Positions 45,920 through 58,115 of a DNA stretch of 64,000 bases are shown one piece after another; position 1 is the first letter of the stretch; the number at the start of each line of letters is the position of its first letter. Source of the DNA: Toxorhynchites rutilus septentrionalis (lineage: Eukaryota; Arthropoda; Insecta; Diptera; Culicidae); NCBI RefSeq assembly GCF_029784135.1, contig NC_073744.1, positions 18,013,441-18,077,440 of the forward strand. The letters are read 5' to 3'. The position numbers and the translations under genes are program-made. A model generated the notes under the pieces. The model saw nothing but the letters and a program-made list of their open reading frames with translations, was not told where the DNA came from and did no database searches.

Positions 45920-47207
45920 GTATGAATGAGAGATTTCATCAATCTATTCGCTTCATGCCCACCAGCGAAGAGAAGAAACCGTTTCCCCGGTGAGCGTTTT
46001 CTCCCAGTATTCGTGCATTAATTCTCTAGTCAGCACTCTTTTTTTCCTACATTCTCTGAGCACATAATATAGATGCCAGATGTGAAGACATGTTTTCGTT
46101 TTGAATATATTTAATTTTGTGAAAATACACTGAGGTCATTTCAAAGAATGTGAAAACAATTGTTTGTGTGATTTATGAAACATGATTCAGAAATATCGTG
46201 ATGGTTTGCTCATTTTTGTTCATTATTATTACATTTGAAGACATTTATTCGTGTCATGCAGAGATATTTGAAAACATCATCTCTCACTCTCTCTTTCTCT
46301 ATTTCTCTCGTGAGAATGTTATCCGGCCGAAAGCGAGTAGATTGCTCCGATCGAGGGTATGCCGTACTGCACGATGGTAAGTTGATGCGGAAAATATCAA
46401 ATTGAGAAGGAAATGAATCCTTTCTTACCCTTTTCTTCATGAGAGATATCCACTGGGAACTCAACTCAATAAATGTGACTCACAGTTATCGCCTCTGAAG
46501 CGGTTTCAAGCAACAAAAACCTTATAGAAACGATGCTGAAAATTACATCGAAAATCGCTTCCAAGGAACATTATTTTTCTTATTTTTTTAAAAAGCATGT
46601 TTCAAATGTAAAACTTGCATGGTAGGATTCTATCATTGGCGAGCACGATTGCCTATAACCATTGCATTTCTATTCTTGCTGGTTTACGAGAAAATCAGGC
46701 GGATCAAATTGCCCGGCAGGCGCGTTCTAGAAACATCTCCTCTATATCACATTTGGCAACTCCTACTTCTCTCGTGATTCGTTTTCATTATTCTTTGTGC
46801 TTGGTAGAGAAAAACCTAAAAGAAGAAGCGAGTTGCAAGTTTTTTTTTCTGAGAATAAGAATAATAACTGCCCAACTCGGATAGGCTCAAAACATTTTTG
46901 TCTCAGACGCACATGTGTTTTATTTCATCCTCAAACGTTAGAAGATAAGTTTCGAATATTATCTCATCAAGTTCCGATTCGGATATTCAGGAACTATACG
47001 CAACTGAAGAACTGAACGATATGTTAGAAGAACTTACTATAGACTACATAAAGATATAAAAATTATCAATTTTTTTATGAGAATGATTTTTTGACAGTAC
47101 ATTCAAAATGTGATTTTTCTCGAACGGTTTATTGATTTTCCAATAATTTTGTCAAACATTATATTTTAATATTTTAATCAGACATCTGGTTTATGAACTC
47201 CGGCCCG
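45920..47207. other. AT-rich unassigned DNA
   Basis: No supported gene was found. A donor-like ATG|GTAAGT is at about 46375-46383. The open frames at 46615-46884 and 46797-47015 overlap in different frames and are unrecognised. Confidence 0.3.
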
Positions 47208-47275
47208 TTTGAGTTTTTTTTAGATTTAAAAAAAAACTCAAACTTTGACCGATTTGCGCCATTCTCCTTAAGGCC
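47208..47275. repeat. Small S-family fragment at an inverted junction
   Basis: TTTGAGTTTTTTTT and AAAAAAAACTCAAACTTTGA face each other across TAGATT, followed by GACCGATTTGCGCCATTCTC. This is the unit text of the S foldback family in both orientations, reduced to a short hairpin. Confidence 0.55.
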
Positions 47276-47479
47276 GTATGAGCCTTAACAAAAATATATA
47301 TTTGGGAAAAAAAACTGGTTTTTGAGTTACAATTTTTCGAAAGAATTATGAAAATTGTAATTTAGGTAGTTTTGTACAAAGTTTCAAAAAAATCGTGGAG
47401 GGGCGGATCAGCAGCTTTGGGGTGGAATTGCTCTGTTCGAGAGTTGTATGAATAAAAGTAATTGATCATTTTGAATTTG

Positions 47480-47790
47480 GATTTTCCATGAACTAATGTT
47501 CTACTAGTCAAACCGAGGTTTTGAAAAAAAACATATCGCCATTTTGGAGTTGCATTTTCCTAAATAATTATATTCTACTAGTAAGCCCTTTCGTTTGATA
47601 CCCATATTGATGGGGTTCTATGAAAATATGTAATCCGCCGTTTTGTAGCGGCGGCCATTTTGGATTTGTATATTTCATACATAACTGTGTTCCACTATTC
47701 AAGCCCTTTCGTTTGATACCCATATTGATGGGGCTTAGAGAAAATCTGGAATCCGCCATTTTGTAGCGGCCGCCATTTTAAAGACCATGG
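47480..47790. repeat. Tandem repeat array, unit about 115 bp
   Basis: Two clear units and one worn unit share CCCTTTCGTTTGATACCCAT then ATTGATGGGG, and CCGCCATTTTGTAGCGGC then CGCCATTTT. Starts are near 47470, 47587 and 47701. The downstream text (CCAAATTTCAGATCAATCGG to ACATACAAACATAC, 47828-47920) looks like a retroelement or transposon tail but is not assigned. Confidence 0.65.
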
Positions 47791-48228
47791 AATACACAGT
47801 TTTATAACTACAGTAGTGATAAAAGTGTGTTCCAAATTTCAGATCAATCGGTCAACGGGAAGGGGTTAAATTTATATTGATATGGTACAACCCTACAGAT
47901 AAACATACAAACATACTTACAATAGGTCATGCTAAATAAAACCATTTAAAAGTATAGTATAAAAACTATATTTTTCATGTTTTTGAATTTTTGATTATTC
48001 TACATATCCCATATTTACATTTAAGTTAATATTCTATCAAATTCCGTTTGAAAACTCTATTCAAATTGAACGAAAAAAGTGTTACCCAGATATGGGTGAC
48101 GGGGCGATCAAAGTGTCAACAAGGCACCAATGTTTGCCCCAAAACTACCTACATTGGTAAATTTCAGATACTTTTGATTGAGACTTGATGGAGACGCATG
48201 GTAATGTCTGGGGCAAACATACATATGA

Positions 48229-49107
48229 GGGTGCCAATGAAAATGGTCATCTTGATTTTCAAAAAGTTACCCTCATGAAAAATGTTCACCACCTCGAAAA
48301 AATACCTCATGCAAAATATCAGCTCAATTGGACTTAAGGAGAATGGCGCAAAGCGGTCAAAGTTTGAGTTTTTTTCAAATCGAAAAATCGTCCAAGGTGG
48401 GAGTAACGAAAATCGTGGTTTTAAAAAAAAAATGTTGATGCCAAATGTCATAAAATTGCATGAAACGTCGAGATCTGCTGTCATCTAAAAAAAATCGACA
48501 CTCTTGAACATAGTCTTTTTTTTTTCAGAATACGAAGAAAAACGTATGGTTTAGGGTGCCAACGAAAATGATCATTTCGATTTTGGATATGGTACTTCGT
48601 GCGAAATGTTGATTTACACGATAAAATACTCAATACAAAATTTTAGCTCAATCGGACTTCATTTACTAGTGTCGCAGACGTTAAAGTTTCAGTTTTTCGG
48701 AAATGGAGGTTTTCAAAAAAAATTATGCCAAATGTCTTATAATTGCACGAAACGTCAATATTAACTGTAACCTCGAAAAAAAATTTTTTTGTTTTTCTAT
48801 CTGAAAAGTCGATTTCTGACAAAAAAAATAATTGAAACAACTGTAAATCTCGACGCTTCATGCAGCTTTAAGACATTTGGCATCAACATTTGTTTTTCGA
48901 AAAGCCTGATTTCCTTTTCTTCCCCCCTTGGGTGATTTTTCGATTTTCAAAAAACTCAAACTTTGACCGCTTTGCTCCACTCTCCCTTATCCGATTGAGC
49001 TGAAAATTTAGCATAGGGTGTTTTCTCGAGGAGGTAAACATTTTGAAAGGGGTAACTTTTTGAAATTTTAGGGTCGATTTTTTCTCATACATCCATTGGC
49101 ACCCTAA
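48229..49107. repeat. Foldback repeat family S, complete copy (S3)
   Basis: It begins GGGTGCCAATGAAAATGGTC and ends with the reverse complement pattern CCATTGGCACCC then TA. Two units run forward (48229 and 48553) and the last about 330 bp (48780-49107) runs in reverse, so the whole is an inverted-repeat structure. The landmark GCGCAAAGCGGTCAAAGTTT is near 48346 and its reverse complement near 48960. No protein is encoded. Confidence 0.7.
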
Positions 49108-49275
49108 TACATACCTAATACTTTTGATTTAAAAAAAGCAACTCAAAAGTTAAAATTTCAGAGCAAAATAATTGATGAAAAGCAGGGGATGTAATCCGTC
49201 CAAAATGGCACAAAAATTTCTTCCCCATACACAGTAAATATTCATCAGACATGAACAAGATATGACCACATTATC

Positions 49276-49289
49276 GACGTAGAACTACG
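49276..49289. repeat. Isolated palindromic end motif (copy G)
   Basis: GACGTAGAACTACG followed by a T-run. It matches the end motif of the palindrome-ended family with the last bases worn. No partner end was seen nearby. Confidence 0.4.
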
Positions 49290-49496
49290 ATTTTTTTTTT
49301 GATTCAACTCGTTTGTTTACCAGGTCGAAAATATAGAAAGGTTGGGGGCCAAAAAGAGGACAGATGGTTTTCGTGGTTTTATTCTTCTTTTTTGTATTTC
49401 ACAGTTGACATACACTCTGACACAAGCGATTTTATATCCAAAAAGTTACCCTCATGCACCAAACCCATTATTGCGTTTTTCTCATCAACCTCAATG

Positions 49497-50033
49497 CAGT
49501 GTTGCCACACGTACAGATTTATATGGAAAGGTACAGATTTTTTCGTTATTTTTGGTACAGATTCTGTACGGTACAAATTACAGATTTTCGTCAAAAGGTA
49601 CAGATTGGTACAATTTTTTTCCGCGTGTGAAATTTCTCTCGAAAATGTTATTATATATACTATGTATAAGCATCATCAAACACACGAGCGATTCGAGGCT
49701 AGGAAATGTTAATGTACTATGAATTCGACTCGGATTGCGTCTCCTCGGCGGCTTGGTGCCGTCTCTTCGTTAGATCGAGACTTCACTCCCCTTACATTGA
49801 CCTCAGAATTAATTTCATTACGGAAAAATAAATTCATAATAAAAATTGCCGGCGGCGTTAATGCGTAAACACTAGTAAAGGAAGTGAATACAATATTTTC
49901 TAGTAAAAAAATGAGTATTTTTTCAATATTTCATGATTTTTCTTTACAATGAAGAATTCCAATGGTACAGGTTTTTTGAAGAAAAAGAAAGATGTTTTTC
50001 CCTTCCGGTACAGATTAAAATGTCGCAACACTG
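49497..50033. mobile_element. hAT-type non-autonomous element with 8-bp target duplication
   Basis: It starts CAGTGTTGCCACACGTACAG and ends, reverse-complemented, CAGTGTTGCGACATTTTAAT. The 8-bp direct repeat CCTCAATG flanks it (49489-49496 and 50034-50041). GGTACAGATT motifs repeat near both ends. An internal block (about 49720-49860) is shared with 34930-35095 and may be a secondary insertion. There is no transposase. Confidence 0.88.
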
Positions 50034-50041
50034 CCTCAATG

Positions 50042-50863
50042 TATCTTGAGCAACGCATAAAAAAACAATACTGTGTGCGTGTGCTGTGAACGCAAGCACT
50101 CTTCTTCAGACGCACAGTGGTCCAACAGCCCTCAAATTGGGGGGGAAATTAATAGCTCCTATGAGATGCTTTTTAGAAACATGTTGTCTTCCGCAAAGTT
50201 GATCCTATGATGCCTGGTTATTCGTGTTGATGGCATTAAGCTCCGTTTACTAGTTAAGGGAAGTGTCAAAGAAAAATCGATTTTCAGGCGGAATGAACAC
50301 GTTTTTAAAATTGAAAAAATAGTATTCTATTTAAATGAAAAATATTTTTTTGCGGGTGGTGAAAAAATCCCATACGAATATTGTTTTTCAAGACAACTTT
50401 ATATTGTAATGAAAAGATTGAGTAGCAGTTTTGGAAATGCATAGAGAAATGGTTAAATAAAACATTAACATTTTAAAACTAGTTTCATGTCTTCAAATCT
50501 GATAGAGATTACACTAACGAGTTTGTGTAGTAGGGACCCAAATTATGGTCCCTAATTGAAAGTCGCCACCAAACGTCGACACTTTACCACTGTCATCGCG
50601 ATTAACGTAATGACAATGGTTTAGTTATCATAATATCACCGCTAGGGCGCACAGAAGTCAGGAAAAATCAAAACGAAAACAAAATCATAACTTCTCCGGA
50701 ATGTTTCCTAAAGACATTGTGTATTATCCAAAGTTGATCGACAGCTTAGTTTAAAAAACATCTTAAGAATAGCAATGAAGTACATTTTGAAAAACTTGAG
50801 AAAGAAATAAGGAGAAACTTGCACGGAAAATTTTTTTTATAAATAATAATTTCATTTAAAAAA
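50042..50863. other. AT-rich DNA with MITE debris
   Basis: 50205-50640 shares GATTTTCAGGCGGAATGAAC and GTCGACACTTTACCACTGTC with the interior of the MITE at 45076-45454, so it is probably a decayed relative. No gene was seen. Confidence 0.4.
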
Positions 50864-51781
50864 CTATATAATAACTATATAAAAAAAATCTAAAATTTGG
50901 GTAAAGGGCAGTAGAAAGTAAAAAGTGCCCTCAAACCAAATCACCCGTTCTATGGAAAATATTGTATAGGGTACAGAATAAGAAATTTTTAAGTAGTTTT
51001 TTGAACACCTATGAGGTTCACCATACGATCTATGGTAAAGAACGTACTTTTCAATGTTTTTCACGCCATTCTCGATAGCTTCGAGATAAAAAATTGAAAA
51101 AAAATACTGAAAATGCATATATGGTGTACCAATAAATATTATGAAAAAAATGTTCCATCAAAAATGAAAGGACTACAAAAAATTGGAAAATTTGTTTGGG
51201 TGATTTAGAGATTCAGTACTACTCTAATTCGAATTTTAATGTATTTTTACGACTTTTTTAGATATGGGTATTTTTTTCAGAATTTTAAAAGTGCTGCGCG
51301 ATAAAAAAACCTTATATTTGAAAAATTTTGATTGTTTTTTTCAAATTTTTAGACTCAGCACTCAGGAATCATTTCTATTTAAATATGTTCTTATTTATTT
51401 TTCGGTATTTGTCAGAATATTTCGAAAACTGCGCAGTACGAAAATATCCAGTAATTATAGTTGTTTTTTATTTCTATTTTATTTATTTTCCAATATTTTG
51501 TTTATTTTCCTAAAATTTTTAATTGTATTTATTCATGTGCCCGTGAAAAAAGCCCCCAAACCTTACTACCAGCGGTATGGGAAATGTTGTATAAAGTATG
51601 AAGTTAGAAAATTAGGTAATTTTTCTGAATCCCTATATGGTTAACTACAAGAGCTATAGTGAAAAACGTAGTTTTCCCTTTTTCGCGTCGTGTTCAAATT
51701 GCTTGAAAATAAAAATTCGAGAAAATACTTATAGTGCGTCTTCTATGTACCGCGACAATTTCTGAAAAAAGTTATACAAAA

Positions 51782-51935
51782 CTAGCTTACCTGGCAAACG
51801 TTGTTCTGTAATACAATTTATTTCTAGAATATTTTGGTTGGTAAAAATAACGAGTATATTTCAAGAGAGTTATCTTTATCGTTTAGATCTGTAAAATTGA
51901 TCTAAATGATGAATTTCACTGCGAAACATGCATAT
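51782..51935 (-). mobile_element. Helitron 3' end fragment
   Basis: On the minus strand the text reads AGAACAACGTTTGCCAGGTA then AGCTAG, followed by T. This is the same 3' terminus as the Helitrons at 10227 and 57395. The matching 5' end was not found, so the fragment length is approximate. Confidence 0.6.
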
Positions 51936-52138
51936 GCGTACCTCATTTTTCGAATTTTCCCCTTTTTGTTTTAAATATCTTTGTTAAATATCCTATTTAT
52001 CTCAAATATCCTCCAGAGTATTATATCCTTCTAATTTGGGTGAAGACAAACTCACAAAATGTATAGAAGACGCAGGTCTGATCAGCCGTTCTCCCGTGGT
52101 GATATGTTATACGTGCTTGGGAAAAATCTTGTTTTATA

Positions 52139-52275
52139 TCTATATAAATGAAAAAATAAGTTCAAATGTGTTGCTAAGCGCGAAACCCGAAGAAGGAGCC
52201 CGTAGATCAATGTTATGGAGAGAAAAATCGGAAAATTTTCGGAAAACTCTGAAGGAAGTTGGGAAAATTCGGTAA
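52139..52275 (+). mobile_element. Helitron 5' end fragment
   Basis: TCTATATAAATGAAAAAATA after an A, followed by CAAATGTGTTGCTAAGCG, matches the start of the complete small Helitron at 52393. No 3' CTAG end follows before the next Helitron begins. Confidence 0.6.
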
Positions 52276-52392
52276 GTTGAATACCCATATGTTCGAAAAT
52301 TACATCATGATAAGCGTTGTTAGTCCATTTGCGCTAAATTGATCTTTGTTTGAAGGTGGAAATGGATTTTCAGGCGGAATAACGCATTCCTA

Positions 52393-52604
52393 TCTATATA
52401 AATAAAAAAAGAAGGCCAAATGTGTTGCTAATCGAAAAATCCGAAGAAGGAAAATTTTCTTTTGAGCCGTCTTCATTTTGTTGTATTTGTTCTATTCTGC
52501 TCATAGAACAATGTTATGATGAGAAAAAAGTTTTGAAATTTGTTGTAAAGAATTCATATCAAAACAATAATTTTGGGCGGGATGAAGTTCGCCGGGCCAG
52601 CTAG
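52393..52604 (+). mobile_element. Complete small Helitron (212 bp)
   Basis: It starts TCTATATAAATAAAAAAAGA between A (52392) and the element, and ends TTCGCCGGGCCAGCTAG before T (52605). It has the 5' TC, a GC-rich stem just upstream of 3' CTAG, A/T flanks and no target duplication. It is non-autonomous. Confidence 0.85.
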
Positions 52605-53317
52605 TATAAGATAATATTTCTAAAATTAAAGTAATTTTTTTGAATTTAAACATAATTTGTATGTACCTGTTTTTGATGCGATTTTTTTTTCTCAGAATTT
52701 TAGAGCATTGTACGGTACAATTTTTGCTAATTTAAAATTTAATTATGTTTTTTTTTCAAAATGTATCGAGAATAGAACGTACTATTTTTTTTCTAATTTT
52801 CACTGTCCGCATATTTTTATTTTTATGAAATCGATGGATAACGAAATCGCGGATTTAAATTCATAAGACTAAACATATCAACATCTGATTTATTTCTAGA
52901 ATTATCAAATTTCGTATAAAAAAGTTTGGTAATGGCAAAAAAAATAAATTTTCGAAGGTACTTTTATCATAGTAAGATGCATTATGAGTATGTATTTTAT
53001 CCATATTTTCTTTTCCAAGTTATTGCGAATGTCGTGAAAAAAGGAAAAAAAAATACGTTTTCAGCCATAGTTCTCATAGTAAACCATGTGATTCAGAAAA
53101 ATTATTCAATTTTCTAATTTATAACAATACTTTCTGTAGACACACAACACGCGGAATGTGACAGGACGAAACACTTATGGTTCTTACAAACATAAAAAGG
53201 ATGGTAAATTTACCTTTTTAGTCGACCGGTTTCGGGCTCGATGCTGCCCATCTACGGGACGATGTCCGACTGATTACACAAAGCTTCGTACTGGATTCAT
53301 CCCTTTTCATACCTTTC

Positions 53318-53621
53318 TTATATAAAAAATCTGAATTCATTCAGGAGGTGATAGAGGATAATATTTGATAAAAAAAAACTTTTACGCATATGTTCGAGTT
53401 TTAACTGATTGAGTACGGAGCAAATTTTGTGAGCATATGCCGAAAATGCGGATGAGTTTGGGTATTTAAAGCCACTTAAATTTTACCTTAACGTTGAAAT
53501 GTAACATTTTTTCTTGAAATAAGTAATATCTGAAAAATAAAAAAAAATTTTTTTGAACTGTATATAATCGAGTCCAAAATTGTATATAATCGAATCACAT
53601 ATAATCGAGCCCGACCTGTAC
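53318..53621 (-). mobile_element. CGGACTCGATTATATACA family copy
   Basis: On the minus strand it begins CAGGTCGGGCTCGATTATAT and matches 6637-6800 and then 7195-7310, lacking the block between them. It is preceded by a conserved-looking GACCGGTTTCGGGCTCGATG at about 53222, which may belong to another element. Confidence 0.6.
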
Positions 53622-54061
53622 TCGAGCAAAATACAATAATTTTTTTAGGAAAATAAAAAAAATATTAGAAAATTACAACAAAATAGAAATAAAAAAATAT
53701 TTTCAAAAAATTATTACATATTTTCGTACCGCGCAGTTCTCGAAATATTCTGAAAGAAGATCACTAATATCAAAAAACAAAACACATACATAAACCAATA
53801 AACATAAATATTGAAACACAAATTTAACCTGTAATGGGTCTCAAAATTTATAAAAAAAAATCAAAATTTTGAAATATAATTTTTTTTTGTATCGCGCAAC
53901 ACTTTTCAAATTCTGAAAAAATACACAAAGCTAGAAAAGGCGTAGAAATACATTTAGATACGAATTAGTGTAGTACTAAATCTCTAAATCACGCAAAAAA
54001 AATTTTCATTATTTCAAGATTTTATTTAGTGCTTCAATTTTTGATGAAAATCACAGGAATA

Positions 54062-54598
54062 TTGTGTCCGGGACACGACCGCATAGTTGACGTAGGATTC
54101 CATTAGGCTATCTGTTGCATGCTGATTTTGGATGTGTTTGAAGAATTACATCGTTAAACTCTTTGATAATGATTTGGTGGTCCTGAAAAAGGTCGTTCCA
54201 TTTGGTTGTTGGGTATTGTTTGTTCACTCCACCAGTGTTTACAACTGAGTGATGACAGAAGGACGGTGATTAGTCGTTAGATGCTGCGTATCACGATAGA
54301 AGATACCGAATATGGCTCTGGACGAGATGGCTCTTGTGTTCTGTACGGATGAAATGGTGCGTCAGAAAAATTCAGAATTTTTCAATTGTTCGATTGTTAT
54401 GTTCATGACATGTATTATTATTCAACTAAAAAAAATGTTATGGAGTGCCGAATTGACGCAAAAATCTCTTCAATCCCTCATGAAATGACTGAGCAATGAG
54501 CGTTTGAAATTGGAAATTTTCCCACAATGCGATCAATTTTCGTTTTTCAATTTGTACCCCCAATATGTTCCCGAAAGACGTAATCTTATGTCAAAAAC
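54062..54598 (+). mobile_element. Palindrome-ended repeat, copy C (537 bp)
   Basis: It starts TTGTGTCCGGGACACGACCG then TTGACGTAGGATTCC, and ends GACGTAATCTTATGTC AAAAAC. It interrupts the right arm of the long inverted repeat. The left arm preserves the empty site near 51135-51180, which defines these boundaries to within a few bases. The interior has no coding frame of note. Confidence 0.65.
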
Positions 54599-54799
54599 AT
54601 TTTGATAATATTTCTTGATACACCATAGTTTGACGCACTTTCAATATTTTTTTTCAAATTTTCACCTCGAAGCTATCAAGAATGGCGTGCAAAAAATTGA
54701 AAAGTACGTTTTTTACCATAGATCCTATGGTATCCAAATGTATAATGAATATACACTACCTCACTGTTTTGATATGAAGTATTCAACCGAATATCTTTG

Positions 54800-55451
54800 A
54801 AGTGAAGGAAACAAAAAAAAACACTATCCATTTAAGCAATCGAAACTTTTTTCCGAAGCGTTCCAATGGAACCAATTGAACTAATTATCTATCAATAATT
54901 TAGCAATTCCCACAAACCCTTAATCGTTTCCTTCCTAACCAATTTTTTTTTCGTTGCGCTAAAAAGTGAACCATTCCCATTTCCTTCCGCCCATTACTTC
55001 TTTTATGCACACCTGTGTCACCCCCCTCCCTTCTTCCTCGTTATCCGTACCCGCCGCCGTCATCACCTCACGGCTCGAAAACTTCAAATAAAAATCAATA
55101 AGCAATTACCAGACATTTCTGGTGTGATGTGCTGCATTTTAAAATATCAACATAATTTATTCATTTCCCACCGGAGGCGAGATTGGTTCGTCGGCACTCC
55201 ACTCGCGTCACAGCACCTTCGGCAGGCCCCTCGGCCCTTAAATGATGTCGTGGGGCAACAACAGCAACAACACAAGAGAGAGAGAGAAAAAATCACAAAC
55301 AGTCACTCCGGGGCTTACTGCGACACCCTTCCCTTCGTGAGTCCCCGCACACTCGTTGGTTGGTATGCAGAGAGCAGAGAAAAAAAAATATTAAAATCAT
55401 CATTCCGCAAATAAATATAAAAATTATTTTTTACCCATCATCATTCATTGA

Positions 55452-55484
<33 letters not shown>

Positions 55485-57055
55485 ACATTTGCATATGAAA
55501 ATCCCTGCGAGAGAGAGAGGGCAGGGGTTACAAATTTATTTCACTCATATTAAACCATTTTTTCGATCCCAATCCCATTCGGAACCTGCCGCGCCGCGCT
55601 GCTCACTCCCAGCTGTGACTCGCCTCCAAAATAGTGAAATAATAAAAAGCAAGGGTTTAAAAAATTATATTTGCGCATTAAATTTAAATCCGAAAAATGC
55701 GTTCCAGAGCGGCGGCAGCTATATGCGTTTGTGTGCGATGTGGTCGCGGCAATTGACTGAGGTCATTCGGCGCATTGGGTTAGGAGTGAAAGGGGAGCAG
55801 CAGCAGTACTCACTGCCCTTAACCATTTCCGGGTTTACTTTTTCGAAAAAATAAAAAAAAAATTAAATACCAAGGGGCCACGCGCTAAAAATACTGTTTT
55901 TGAGTTGGGTAAATATTGCCGCAGTTGGGTTCTTCTTTTTTTGCCACCATATTCGCTTCATCTCTCTCTTTCGCTTCCGATCATAATTGCGTACCACTTT
56001 CGGGGAACCCAATTCGTGGCCAACTACAACAACAACAAAAACTACAAACGGTTCTACAATTGACTGCAGTGAAGTTTTTTCGTATGTGTGTGTGTGCATT
56101 CGCAGGTGGTGTGAATGGGAGACGACTATGCGGAGCTCCGCGAACTCGTCGTCGGCGGTTCGATTCCCGTTCTTGCATTCGTTTGCGCTCCCATCTGTTT
56201 TGATGGGATATAGGTTTTTTTCGGGACAGAGCATGCATACATATCCGCAGCGGGATTTTTTTATAATTGTTTAAAAAAGCCTGGGCAAATTCCCGGAACC
56301 GAGCGACTGTTTGGGGCTTTTCTGGGTGCAACAATGGAAATTTTGACGAGGGCTGGTGGGAAAAACAGGTGAAGTTGGAAAAAAATACATAAATCGATCG
56401 ATAACATTTTTATTAATGTCCATGGTGCCAACTTGACGGCGCTGAATTAGGAGCTTTGCAATGCATTAATAGAATGGTAAGCAGGAATTGGAAAAAAAAA
56501 TATGATTGTGAATTATGCTGAATTATGGTTGACGGGTATTTATATGTAATCAGGGCAATCGAAATGGAAAAAGGATAAGTCACGGCACGCAACGCTTTAT
56601 CCAGCATACTAACAGTGAAGCCGTGGATTTCCTCAAAATGTTTTCAAAATATGTATAACTTTAGTAAGACGGCCACATGAAATATCTCGTGATACTAGCC
56701 GTATAGAGAATTATTGTTTTCGGCAAATATGTACTACAGATCTAGGCCGATGTACTAAACATCAATCGTGGCAAAAGTGAGAGGGGTTAATTTCCCCGAA
56801 TTGCCTGTAACGTGCTTAATGGCCAACCCCATTAAATCATCATTAAATAAAAACTATTATTTGTGACATCCTAAAAAAAATCAAATTTATCATCAATGCG
56901 ACATCTCCTGCTATATCGTCTCACCCTCGGTGTGAGTCAAGCAAAAGTGCCTCGACAATTCTAAGAAAATGCTTATGAAACATACCGTTTTTTTACAAGC
57001 ACACTTAACAGACTTGTGTGCTTACTATTAAAACATTAGTTTCACGGGACATGTA
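54800..57055. other. Unassigned DNA with GC-richer island 5
   Basis: 55.0-56.4 kb is GC-richer, with a GT microsatellite (about 55453-55484), GAGAGA runs (about 55275-55287) and CAA/CAG triplets. Overlapping frames on both strands are low in complexity and unrecognised. 56.4-57.05 kb is AT-rich. No transposon ends were found. Confidence 0.3.
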
Positions 57056-57059
57056 CATT

Positions 57060-57300
57060 GGGGTGCCAATGAAAATGGTCATCTCGAGTTTCCAAAAGTT
57101 ACCCCATAACAAATGTTCACTACTTCGAAAAAACACTCTATGCAAAATATCAGCTCAATTGCACTTAAGGGAGAGTGGCGCAAAGCGGTCAAAGTTTGAG
57201 TTTTTTAAAAAACCGAAAAAATAAAGGAAATCGAGGTTTTTGCAAACAAAGTTTGTGATGCCAAATGTCTTAAAATTGCACGAGAAGCTATATTATCTTT
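57060..57300 (+). repeat. Foldback family S, single unit (S4)
   Basis: GGGTGCCAATGAAAATGGTC starts a single forward unit with GGCGCAAAGCGGTCAAAGTT and ATGTCTTAAAATTGCACGAG. It lacks the reverse half seen in S3. Confidence 0.6.
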
Positions 57301-57305
57301 GCTTT

Positions 57306-57360
57306 ATGCAGGGCGGACTCGATTCTATTCAGTTGTCAATTTCACTGTTTATAATCGAGT
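57306..57360. repeat. Short hairpin of the CGGACTCGATTATATACA family
   Basis: CAGGGCGGACTCGATTCTAT is followed by an arm ACTGTTTATAATCGAGT that pairs with ACTCGATTCTATTCAGT. It matches the hairpins at 10249 and 15343. Confidence 0.55.
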
Positions 57361-58115
57361 AAAAAAAATTGTTTTATTTGTTTTTATACATATACTAGCT
57401 GACCCGGCAAACGTTGTTCTGCCATACAAATTATTTCTATTGAATATTTTGGCTGTTCAATCGAAATAACTAATGTATTGTAAGTGTATTTAAATGTTTC
57501 AACGATCTATAAAATTAATCGATTGTGATCGATGAAGGTTAGATTCCACGTGAATATCGATCAGAAACGTGAAGGTGTGATCGATCATCCATCTTGTTTG
57601 TCTCGTCTCCTCCAACCACATGTTTAAAAATAATATTTCAAAATGAGTAATGATGTTCTTAATGATTCAAGTAACTGTGGCGCATTGGATCTACATACGT
57701 GTTCTCCAGTCGGTTTTTTATCAGAATTGACCACAACGGCGTGATTGTTACTTTGCATTCCGAGCATGTGTGTGTTTAGAATAATTTCAATAGTTAATTG
57801 TGCTCATCCCAAAAGGCTTCCAGCTCGCCGGCGATGCGCCTAGCTGTAGTCGAATTGAGGTTACTTGCGTATGTATGGGGTAAAAGTTCTATGAAGAGGA
57901 CGATGTTCCATCTGGCATTTAACGACGTAAATAGATTCGTGCTGAATCCGTTCGACGGATCATTTATTTGGTATTGTTTATATAAACATACAAATATCCC
58001 GATTAAAAATAGGAGATAGGAGTGAAAATTGGTTATATATTAGGCTGTCAAAAAAGTCCTGCGGTATTTTTTTTTAATTTTCATTTGTTCATAAAATTAG
58101 TTACAATCATCTGTT

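Larger units (their letters stand above)
50864..54790. repeat. Very long inverted repeat with insertions (about 3.9 kb)
   Basis: The left arm (about 51000-51545) is the reverse complement of right-arm pieces at 53628-54060 and 54599-54735. The right arm is split by palindrome-ended copy C. Paired blocks include TTTTCACGCCATTCTCGATA with its partner near 54675, CTGCGCGATA with TATCGCGCAA, and AACTGCGCAGTACGAAAATA with its partner near 53730. The spacer (51545-53628) holds Helitron pieces, another family relic in reverse orientation (about 52920-53100) and a CGGACTCGATTATATACA copy. Confidence 0.7.

Noticed and set aside
53150..53290. Hammerhead ribozyme (GGACGAAAC core)
   Set aside because: No matching CTGATGA core or stem pairing nearby. 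Only CTGATTA is present at about 53271.
56140..56180. B-box-like GGTTCGATTCCCG suggesting a tRNA or SINE
   Set aside because: No A box at the right distance and no repeat body, so a chance match.
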